Shown piece by piece: positions 1-6,634 of a stretch of 64,000 nt of DNA. Within the stretch, counting starts at the first letter, position 1. The number at the start of each line of letters is the position of its first letter. The stretch is from NCBI GenBank assembly GCA_017430365.1, contig JAFRNC010000002.1, forward strand, positions 1-64,000, in the 5' to 3' direction. The notes beneath the pieces are model-generated. The model was not told the DNA's origin, ran no database searches, and saw nothing but the letters and a program-made list of their open reading frames with translations. This DNA is from Bacteroidales bacterium. GTDB lineage: Bacteria; Bacteroidota; Bacteroidia; Bacteroidales; UBA932. A program made the position numbers and the translations under genes.

Positions 1-103
1 ACGCTTTGCTCTTTCTTGATTTTAATCGTGTTAAAATCGGTACTTGCTTGTACTTGTTCTTCCTATTCTGTCAATGAACTCCCGTTCTTTCCGAAACGGG
101 CTG

Positions 104-133
104 CAAAGGTAAAAACCTTTTTTGATTAAACAA
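104..133 (-). promoter_or_regulatory. rRNA-type promoter, proximal copy
   Basis: Read on the minus strand, the box TACCTTTG lies at 111-104, with TTG at 133-131 and a 19-base spacer, matching the Bacteroidetes -33/-7 consensus. A run of A/T precedes it and a CCCGTTTCGG-type sequence follows. Transcription would run leftward out of the window. The tandem copy at 218-246 and the AT-rich upstream tract are typical of Bacteroidales rRNA operon promoters, so a 16S rRNA gene is probably just beyond base 1. That gene is inferred, not seen. Confidence 0.6.
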
Positions 134-217
134 AACTTTTTGTGAAATTTTTTCAAAAACTTTTGCTTCATCTTTCTGCAGCGTCTTGTCAAATAACTTT
201 CTTCCCGAACGGGACCG

Positions 218-246
218 CAAAGGTAGTTATTATTTTGACAAAACAA
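218..246 (-). promoter_or_regulatory. rRNA-type promoter, distal copy
   Basis: This is the second copy of the same arrangement. TACCTTTG lies at 225-218 on the minus strand and TTG at 246-244, with a spacer of 18. It is followed by a CCCGTTCGGG sequence resembling that downstream of the proximal copy, 114 bases away. It would fire leftward, starting just after the end of the gene at 276-512. Confidence 0.6.
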
Positions 247-275
247 ACTTTTTTTCGATTTTTTTTCAAAAAGCG

Positions 276-512
276 TCAAAACAACTTGGGATAATTGTCA
301 TCCATCTGCTTCAGGATATGCGAAACCACGATTTCCCTGATGAAAGCCGATTTGTTGCGGATGGAGTACCTGGAGCAGTACTGGTCGATCAGCGACAGTT
401 CTTTCTCGTTGAAAAGGATGCTTTTGCGATGCCTGCGGGCCAGTTTTTCCTTCTGTTCGCTCCTGAAGTCAGGATTCAGGTTGTGTTTTTGAGAGCGCTT
501 TTTGCGTGCCAT
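276..512 (-). CDS. small basic ribbon-helix-helix-like protein
   Basis: This protein of 78 residues has a very basic N-terminus (MARKKRSQKHN...) followed by a segment resembling a ribbon-helix-helix or mobilisation-type DNA-binding fold: a short strand, then helices around LSLIDQYCSRYSIRNKSAFI. I chose the ATG at 512 because the longer reading would run back across the end of the RNase G gene and has no conserved look. The gene follows rng by 20 bases on the same strand and may be its last cistron. The precise function is not recognised; DNA or RNA binding is inferred from charge and pattern. Confidence 0.55.
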   Translation of the reverse strand: MARKKRSQKHNLNPDFRSEQKEKLARRHRKSILFNEKELSLIDQYCSRYSIRNKSAFIREIVVSHILKQMDDNYPKLF

Positions 513-532
513 ACCATATATATAATATAAGG

Positions 533-2080
533 TTACTCCAAAGGGTCGCCGTCGGGGGTGCACCATGTCGCCTGTAGCAGGGAGCAGTCGGTGTCACCGA
601 CGATCTTGAGCTTGCAACCGTATTTGCGGCACCATTTGCGGCGTATGCTGTTGAATCCCTTGGTCAGATAGGCCTCGAAGATGGGACTCACCTTCAGCAT
701 GAATGAATCCAGCTTGCGTTCCTTCACATAATAGGCGAGCTGGCGCTCGACGGCCTCGTCGAAGAGGATGGTGGGGCCGACCTTGCCGGTTCCGTTGCAT
801 GTGGGGCAGACCTCCGTAGTGTTGATCTCCGTCGCCGGACGAACTCTCTGGCGGGTGATCTGCATGAGACCGAACTTGGTAAGGGGCAATACGGTATGCT
901 TCGCCCTGTCGCTTTCCATAAGTTCCTGCATGTGCTTGTAGAGCTGCAGGCGGTGGTTGCTGTCGTCCATGTCGATGAAATCGATGATGACGATGCCGCC
1001 CATGTCACGGAGACGCAGCTGCCGGGCGATCTCCTCGGCCGCGTTCTTGTTGACTTCGAAAGCGTTGTTTTCCTGGTCCTTCTGTTTGGCGCGGATGCCG
1101 CTGTTGACGTCTATCACATGCAGCGCCTCCGTATGCTCGATCACCAGATATGCCCCGGACTTTATGGAGACGATCTTGCCGAACGACCCCTTGATCTGGC
1201 GGCTTACCTCGAAATGGTCGAGGATAGGTTCGTGACCCTTGTAAAGTTTGACGATCTTCTCCTGTTCGGGAGAGATCATCGACACATAGTCGTCAACCTC
1301 CTTGAAGACCGTCTCGTCGTTGACATAAATATTTGTGAAGGTGTCGTTGAGAAGGTCGCGGAGGATGGTGGTAGTCCTGCTGTTCTCGGTAAAGAGGAGC
1401 TGGACGCCTTTGTTCTTGGCAATCAATGGCCATGAATCCTCCCACTTCTTGATGAGGCTCTTCAACTCGGCGTCGAGGACTGCCGCCCGCTTGCCTTCGG
1501 CGGCGGTGCGGATAATGACTCCGTAGTTGGGAGGGAGGATGCTGTACACCAGCCTTTCCAGGCGCTTCTTCTCTTCACGGGAGGATATCTTCTGCGATAT
1601 GCTCACTTTGTCGGCGAAGGGAAGAAGTACGAGGTTGCGGCCGGCGATGGAGATTTCAGCAGTCAGGCGCGAACCCTTTGTGGAGATGGGCTCCTTGACG
1701 ATCTGCACTGCGATGGGCTGGCCGGGCGAGAGGAATCTCTCGATCTTGCCCTCCTTCTCCAGGATATCGTCGATCCGCGTACTGCGGTAGAGTTGCGTGA
1801 AGTCTGCGTTCGGGTTGATGCTCCGGACAAAATGGTCGAATGCCTTGAAGTTCAGGCCAAGGTCGAGGTAGTGGACGAAGGCGTCCTTCGAGTCGCCGAT
1901 ATCCACGAAGGCGGCGTTGAGCGAAGGGAGGATCTTCTTGACCTTGCCAAGATATACATCCCCCACAGTGTATCCGCGCCCCTCGGTCTTTTCCCTGTTG
2001 AGTTCGATGAGCCGCTTGTTTTCTAGCAGCGCTATCGATACCTCGCTTTGTCCGACATCGATAATCAGATCTTTGTCCAT
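533..2080 (-). CDS. rng: ribonuclease G (RNase E/G family)
   Basis: This single-strand-specific endoribonuclease processes rRNA precursors and takes part in mRNA turnover in the cytoplasm. The protein is 515 residues, the usual RNase G length, and lacks the long C-terminal scaffold of RNase E. An S1 RNA-binding domain lies at about residues 35-115 (VYLGKVKKILPSLNAAFVDI). The catalytic acidic residues sit in HVIDVNSG (about 324) and IIDFIDMDD (about 366-369). The zinc-link motif CPTCNGTG lies near 424. It is downstream of the HU gene, separated from it by a terminator-like hairpin. Known partners in other bacteria also suit the nearby rRNA operon inferred at the left edge. Confidence 0.95.
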   Translation of the reverse strand: MDKDLIIDVGQSEVSIALLENKRLIELNREKTEGRGYTVGDVYLGKVKKILPSLNAAFVDIGDSKDAFVHYLDLGLNFKAFDHFVRSINPNADFTQLYRSTRIDDILEKEGKIERFLSPGQPIAVQIVKEPISTKGSRLTAEISIAGRNLVLLPFADKVSISQKISSREEKKRLERLVYSILPPNYGVIIRTAAEGKRAAVLDAELKSLIKKWEDSWPLIAKNKGVQLLFTENSRTTTILRDLLNDTFTNIYVNDETVFKEVDDYVSMISPEQEKIVKLYKGHEPILDHFEVSRQIKGSFGKIVSIKSGAYLVIEHTEALHVIDVNSGIRAKQKDQENNAFEVNKNAAEEIARQLRLRDMGGIVIIDFIDMDDSNHRLQLYKHMQELMESDRAKHTVLPLTKFGLMQITRQRVRPATEINTTEVCPTCNGTGKVGPTILFDEAVERQLAYYVKERKLDSFMLKVSPIFEAYLTKGFNSIRRKWCRKYGCKLKIVGDTDCSLLQATWCTPDGDPLE

Positions 2081-2093
2081 ACTTGTAAATACA

Positions 2094-2128
2094 AGAAAAA
2101 TCTAAAGCAGGTCAGACTGCTTTAGATT
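2094..2128 (-). terminator. intrinsic terminator after HU/small-protein operon
   Basis: A perfect 12-base-pair stem pairs 2099-2110 (AATCTAAAGCAG) with 2117-2128 around a 6-base loop. On the minus strand it runs into a TTTTTC tract. It sits between the end of the 29-residue gene and the start of rng, so it should end most HU transcripts; rng may use readthrough or its own promoter. Confidence 0.75.
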
Positions 2129-2155
2129 AATCTGGTTAAGAATACCGGAGACAAA

Positions 2156-2245
2156 CTATTTCTTCTTATGTCTGTTCTTGCGCAGGCGCTTCTTGCGCTT
2201 GTGCGTAGCCATCTTGTGTCTCTTATGCTTCTTTCCGTTAGGCAT
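2156..2245 (-). CDS. 29-residue AURKAIP1/COX24-domain basic protein
   Basis: This very short gene encodes 29 residues, starting MPNGKKHKRHKMATHKR and ending RHKKK, almost entirely Lys, Arg and His. The pattern is that of the AURKAIP1/COX24 family, related to mitochondrial ribosomal protein mS38 and bacterial bS22-like small-subunit proteins, and it is near-universal in Bacteroidales. It is read 12 bases after HU on the same strand, and the terminator follows. A ribosomal small-subunit role is inferred from the family. Confidence 0.8.
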   Translation of the reverse strand: MPNGKKHKRHKMATHKRKKRLRKNRHKKK

Positions 2246-2257
2246 AACTATTATTTT

Positions 2258-2545
2258 TTAAAGGTTTTCCTCTTTGCTAACCTTGGCAATGAAAGTCTTG
2301 GCAGGCTTGAAAGCGGGGACGTTGTGAGCGGGGATGACGATGGTGGTGTTCTTCGAGATGTTGCGTGCGGTCTTCTTCGCGCGGGTCTTGACGGTAAAGC
2401 TACCGAATCCACGGAGATAAACGTTCTCGCCGTTGGCCAGGGAGTTCTTTACACTCTCCATGAAGCCTTCCACTACACTCTGTACCTTTATTCTTTCGAC
2501 GCCGGTACCTTTGGCAATTTCATTGATGATTTCAGCTTTGGTCAT
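2258..2545 (-). CDS. HU family DNA-binding protein
   Basis: This 95-residue histone-like protein bends and compacts DNA as a dimer. It opens MTKAEIINEIAKGTGVE and carries the HU/IHF signature GFGSFTVKTRAKKTARN, followed by the DNA-contacting arm with IVIPAHNVPAFKPAKTF. The start at 2545 is chosen over an upstream in-frame ATG because it matches the family N-terminus and lies after a good -7 box. It is co-transcribed with the 29-residue basic protein. HU versus IHF cannot be settled by eye. Confidence 0.93.
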   Translation of the reverse strand: MTKAEIINEIAKGTGVERIKVQSVVEGFMESVKNSLANGENVYLRGFGSFTVKTRAKKTARNISKNTTIVIPAHNVPAFKPAKTFIAKVSKEENL

Positions 2546-2593
2546 GATATATATTTCTTTAATATTATTGGTAGTTCCCTTTTTTAAGGGTTG

Positions 2594-2601
2594 CAAAAAT
2601 A
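2594..2601 (-). promoter_or_regulatory. -7 box of the HU promoter
   Basis: TATTTTTG on the minus strand fits TAnnTTTG and lies about 50 bases upstream of the HU start codon, in an A/T-rich tract between the divergent HU and lon genes. Confidence 0.5.
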
Positions 2602-2725
2602 GGTCTATTTTTTTAATTATCAAAATACTAGTGCTTATTTTTTTCAGAAAAAATGTTTGGCATAACAATTGACCATATCATGGTCCTGCACTATGAAGTC
2701 CAAAAACTGACATTTTGACACGAAT

Positions 2726-5146
2726 ATGAACGAAAACGATATACTGAAAGATTTTTTCGGAGGGAGCGGATCTGAAGTCAACATTATCCCCGTGATGAAC
2801 ATCGAAAGTCCGTCCAGCGACCTGAAAGAGGTGGAACTGCCTGAAGTCCTGCCCATTCTGCCGCTGAGGAACGCCATACTGTTCCCCAACACCGTCATCC
2901 CCGTCACCGTAGGGAGGCCGAAATCCATCCAACTCATCAACGACGTGTTCCGTTCCGGCAGGCTGCTGGGTGCTGTCACGCAGCTTGACGCGAAAGTGGA
3001 GGATCCAACCCCTTCCGACATTTTCCGTATCGGCACTCTCGGCAGGGTCGTCAAGACCATCGAGATGCCCGACGAAACCATAACGGCAATCATTCAGGGC
3101 GTCCGCCGCTTTGACATACAGCAGGTCAATATCACGGCTCCGTACATGATGGCCGAGGTGACATACCGCCATGACATCCTTCCGGCACAGTCCGATCCCG
3201 ACATGGACGCGCTCACAGGATCCATCAAGGATGCCGCCATACAGATCGTAAAGCTTACCCCGCACATTCCCCAGGAGGCGGGATTCGCGATAAAGAATAT
3301 TGAAGGCTATGAATTCATCGTCAATTTCATAGCTTCCAGCGCGGAGATAGACCCCCCGACGGACAAAGTGCCGCTGCTTGCCATAGACGACCTTAAGGAG
3401 CGTGCCCTCAAACTGCTTGAACTGCTCAACAAGCACATCGACCTGCTCAAGATCAAGGATGACATCCAGAAAAAGGTGAAGTCCGAGATAGACCAGCAGC
3501 AGAGGGAATACTACCTCAACAACCAGCTCAAGACCATCCAGGAAGAATTGGGCATCAACTCGGAGGAGGATGACGTCAATCAGTTCCGTACGCGCGCCAA
3601 GGATAAGAAATGGTCCGCTCAGGTTGCCGAAACCTTCGAGAAGGAGCTCCGCAAGCTGGAGCACACCAATCCCAATTCCGCCGACTACAACGTGCAGTAC
3701 GCCTACGTGGACTTCCTGCTCGACCTGCCGTGGAACGAGGTATCCGAAGACAACCTGGACATGAAGAATGCGCGCAAGGTTCTGGAAGAGGATCATTTCG
3801 GACTCGAGAAGGTGAAGGACAGGATCATAGAATACCTGGCAGTCCTCAAACTCAAGGGTGACATGAAGTCACCTATCCTCTGCCTCTACGGCCCTCCCGG
3901 AGTCGGCAAGACATCCCTTGGCAAGTCGGTCGCCAGGGCGCTCGGACGCAAGTACGGCAGGATCTCCCTGGGCGGTCTCCACGACGAGTCGGAGATACGC
4001 GGACACCGCAAGACATACATAGGTGCAATGCCCGGGCGTATCATCCAGACCATAAGGCGTGCCGGGACATCCAATCCCGTCATAGTCCTCGACGAGATAG
4101 ACAAGGTCACCGAGGATTTCCACGGCGACCCTGCGTCCGCATTGCTCGAGGTGCTCGACCCGGAACAGAACACCACCTTCCACGACAACTATCTCGACAT
4201 CGATTACGACCTTTCCAAAGTGCTGTTCATCACCACTGCCAACGACGTCAGCGGAATCCACCCCGCCCTCAAGGACCGCATGGAGATGATCAACGTCTCC
4301 GGATACATCGCCGAGGAGAAAGCCGCCATCGCCGAAGGATATCTCGTCCCCAAGCAGCGCGAGGCGCACGGCCTGACCGAGGAGCAGTTCCCCATAACCA
4401 GGGAAGCCATCGACACGGTGATAGACCGTTACACACGCGAATCCGGCGTGCGCGGGCTTGACAGGCAGATCGCGAAGATCGCCCGGATAACAGCCAAGAA
4501 GATCGCGCTCGAGGAGCCCCTGCCGGAAAAGATAGGTCCGGAACAAGTGACCGAGTATCTTGGAATTCCGACAAACTGGCACGACCTCCAGGAGGGCAAC
4601 GAAGCGCCCGGAGTGGTGACCGGTCTGGCCTGGACCCAGCTCGGCGGAGAAATCCTCTTCGTGGAATGCAGTCCGAGCGAAGGCAAGGGAGTCCTCTCGA
4701 CCACCGGCAACCTTGGCGACGTGATGAAGGAATCTGTAACCATTGCATACAAGTATCTCAAGGCACATCCCCAGCTGGCCGGCACCACGGCCAAGGAACT
4801 GGCAAAGAAGGATCTGCACATCCACGTCCCGGAAGGGGCGATTCCGAAGGACGGTCCTTCGGCCGGCATCACGATGGTGAGCGCCATGGCCTCCGCCCTC
4901 CGCGGAAAGCCTGTCCGCAGCAAAATCGCCATGACCGGCGAGATTACGCTCCGCGGCAAGGTCCTCCCCGTCGGCGGCATCAAGGAGAAGATCCTCGCCG
5001 CAAAGCGCGCAGGTGTCAAGACCATAATCCTTTCCAAGGATAACGAGAAGGACATCAAGGAGATCAAGCCTCTGTATGTCGAGGGACTTGAATTCTACTA
5101 TGTCGATACGATAGACGACGTAATCGCCTTTGTATTCCCCGAATAA
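2726..5146 (+). CDS. lon: ATP-dependent protease Lon
   Basis: This cytoplasmic hexameric protease unfolds and degrades misfolded and regulatory proteins. It has 806 residues, the normal Lon A length. A LON substrate-binding domain lies at about 30-235 ([17 protein letters not shown]). The AAA+ Walker A is GPPGVGKT at 389-396, with Walker B around VIVLDEIDK. The C-terminal protease domain has the Ser-Lys dyad at Ser712 (KDGPSAG) and Lys753 (GGIKEK). The next gene, ung, starts 4 bases after the stop, so the two form an operon. Confidence 0.97.
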   Translation: MNENDILKDFFGGSGSEVNIIPVMNIESPSSDLKEVELPEVLPILPLRNAILFPNTVIPVTVGRPKSIQLINDVFRSGRLLGAVTQLDAKVEDPTPSDIFRIGTLGRVVKTIEMPDETITAIIQGVRRFDIQQVNITAPYMMAEVTYRHDILPAQSDPDMDALTGSIKDAAIQIVKLTPHIPQEAGFAIKNIEGYEFIVNFIASSAEIDPPTDKVPLLAIDDLKERALKLLELLNKHIDLLKIKDDIQKKVKSEIDQQQREYYLNNQLKTIQEELGINSEEDDVNQFRTRAKDKKWSAQVAETFEKELRKLEHTNPNSADYNVQYAYVDFLLDLPWNEVSEDNLDMKNARKVLEEDHFGLEKVKDRIIEYLAVLKLKGDMKSPILCLYGPPGVGKTSLGKSVARALGRKYGRISLGGLHDESEIRGHRKTYIGAMPGRIIQTIRRAGTSNPVIVLDEIDKVTEDFHGDPASALLEVLDPEQNTTFHDNYLDIDYDLSKVLFITTANDVSGIHPALKDRMEMINVSGYIAEEKAAIAEGYLVPKQREAHGLTEEQFPITREAIDTVIDRYTRESGVRGLDRQIAKIARITAKKIALEEPLPEKIGPEQVTEYLGIPTNWHDLQEGNEAPGVVTGLAWTQLGGEILFVECSPSEGKGVLSTTGNLGDVMKESVTIAYKYLKAHPQLAGTTAKELAKKDLHIHVPEGAIPKDGPSAGITMVSAMASALRGKPVRSKIAMTGEITLRGKVLPVGGIKEKILAAKRAGVKTIILSKDNEKDIKEIKPLYVEGLEFYYVDTIDDVIAFVFPE

Positions 5147-5149
5147 ACA

Positions 5150-5818
5150 ATGGACGTAAAGATCGAAGAAAGCTGGAAGCGGGTGCTGGCGCCCGAATTC
5201 GAGAAACCCTATTTCCGTGCCCTGGCCGAACGGCTGCATGAAGAGAAAAGGGCCGGAACGGTAATCTATCCTCCGGGACCGCTCATCTTCAACGCGTTCA
5301 ACCTTACGCCTTTCGACAAGGTGAAGGTGGTCATCATCGGGCAGGATCCCTATCACGGACCGGGACAGGCCGAAGGTTTGTCCTTTTCGGTGCCGCACGG
5401 GATACCTCTCCCACCCTCCCTTGTCAATATTTACAGGGAGATCGAGAATGACCTGGGTGTAAGGATCCACAAGGACGGTTCACTGCGCGCATGGGCGGAG
5501 CAGGGAGTTTTCCTCCTCAACGCCGTCCTGACGGTGCAGGCGGGAAGACCCACATCCCACAGCCGCATCGGCTGGGCCGAATTCACCGACGCGGTGATAC
5601 GCACCCTTTCTGAGAAGAGAGAGGGACTGGTCTTCCTGCTGTGGGGCAATTTCGCCCGCTCCAAGCGCGAGCTTATCGACACCTCCCGGCATACCGTCCT
5701 GGAAGCGGCGCATCCCTCCCCCCTCGCAAGGGGCGCCTTCTTCGGCTGCCGCCACTTCTCGAGGACAAACGAAATACTCGTCCGGCAGGGCGGGACACCC
5801 ATCGACTGGACCCTGTAG
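5150..5818 (+). CDS. ung: uracil-DNA glycosylase, family 1
   Basis: It removes uracil from DNA to start base-excision repair. The protein has 222 residues, the standard family-1 length. The water-activating motif GQDPYHGPGQAEGL begins near residue 64 (catalytic Asp66), and the minor-groove loop HPSPLARG lies near 187. Its start lies 4 bases past the lon stop and a strong terminator follows, so it is the last gene of the lon operon. Confidence 0.97.
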   Translation: MDVKIEESWKRVLAPEFEKPYFRALAERLHEEKRAGTVIYPPGPLIFNAFNLTPFDKVKVVIIGQDPYHGPGQAEGLSFSVPHGIPLPPSLVNIYREIENDLGVRIHKDGSLRAWAEQGVFLLNAVLTVQAGRPTSHSRIGWAEFTDAVIRTLSEKREGLVFLLWGNFARSKRELIDTSRHTVLEAAHPSPLARGAFFGCRHFSRTNEILVRQGGTPIDWTL

Positions 5819-5841
5819 GGCCCTATGGATCACTGCTTTTC

Positions 5842-5868
5842 AAAAAGTGCCGCCGGCACTTTTTTTTT
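5842..5868 (+). terminator. intrinsic terminator of lon-ung
   Basis: An A/T-flanked GC hairpin (AAAAAGTGC, loop CGCCG, GCACTTTTT) runs straight into a run of nine T residues, 23 bases after the ung stop codon. Confidence 0.88.
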
Positions 5869-5882
5869 ACATTATTCTTTTC

Positions 5883-5890
5883 TAACTTTG
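5883..5890 (+). promoter_or_regulatory. -7 box upstream of the OmpA-family gene
   Basis: TAACTTTG is an exact match to TAnnTTTG, 48 bases before the start codon at 5939 and just after the lon-ung terminator. No clear TTG lies 19 bases upstream; that place is taken by a T tract. Confidence 0.6.
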
Positions 5891-5938
5891 TATGTTAAGA
5901 TAACTGTGAAACTATATTAACCTTTAATAATTACAGCA

Positions 5939-6625
5939 ATGAAAAGAATCCTTTCTGTCCTGATCTGCGCGACCCTGATCCTTTCGGGCTGCGGCAACAT
6001 GTCTAACCTCGCCAAGGGTACCGCCATCGGCGGCGGCTCCGGCGCGGCCCTCGGTGCCGGCGTAGGCGCCCTCATCGGTAAAGACGGCAAGAGCACGGCT
6101 ATCGGCGCCGCCATCGGAACCGCAGTAGGCGCAGGCGTAGGCGCGCTCATCGGCAACAAGATGGATAAGAAGGCCGCCGAACTGGCAGCCCTCGAAGGAG
6201 CCAATGTGGAAGTGGTCACCGACGCCAACGACCTGAAGGCCGTCAAGGTCACTTTCGAGAGCGGCATCCTCTTCAACACCAACAGCTCCACCCTCAGCGA
6301 CGCCTCCAAGGCAGCCCTCAAGAAGTTCGCAACCGAGATGGCCGACCTGCCCGACACCGACCTGACCATCCTCGGTCACACCGACAACACCGGTACCGCC
6401 GAGTACAATGACAAACTCTCCGTCGAGCGTGCCAATTCCGTGGCCAGCTATCTCCAGAACTGTGGTATGACCAGGGACCGCATGACCATCGAAGGCCGTT
6501 CGTTCCACGAGCCCGTGGCTGACAACAACACCAAGGAGGGCCGTCTCCAGAACCGTCGCGTCGAGATCTACATCACCGCGAACGAGAAGATGATCAACGA
6601 CGCCCAGAACGGTAACCTCAATTAA
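5939..6625 (+). CDS. OmpA-family lipoprotein with glycine-zipper segment
   Basis: This 228-residue outer-membrane-associated lipoprotein anchors the envelope to peptidoglycan. A lipoprotein signal ends in LILSGCGN (Cys18). Residues about 25-75 form a glycine zipper rich in GxxxG/AxxxA repeats (GAALGAGVGALIG). Residues about 100-215 are the OmpA C-terminal domain, with ILGHTDNTGTAEYND and NRRVEIY, the peptidoglycan-binding pattern. It is related to the YiaD/Pal class. It has its own promoter and lies 9 bases before the next gene, so co-transcription with the TMEM43 protein is likely. Confidence 0.9.
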   Translation: MKRILSVLICATLILSGCGNMSNLAKGTAIGGGSGAALGAGVGALIGKDGKSTAIGAAIGTAVGAGVGALIGNKMDKKAAELAALEGANVEVVTDANDLKAVKVTFESGILFNTNSSTLSDASKAALKKFATEMADLPDTDLTILGHTDNTGTAEYNDKLSVERANSVASYLQNCGMTRDRMTIEGRSFHEPVADNNTKEGRLQNRRVEIYITANEKMINDAQNGNLN

Positions 6626-6634
6626 GCCTGATCC

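Noticed and set aside
31..279. 82-codon minus-strand frame at the left edge
   Set aside because: It covers the tandem promoter repeats, is rich in Lys/Phe from A/T runs and has no recognisable domain.
2678..5470. Long antisense open frames opposite lon and ung (up to 533 codons)
   Set aside because: They are shadows of GC-rich coding sequence: no family features, odd composition, and they oppose two clearly conserved genes.
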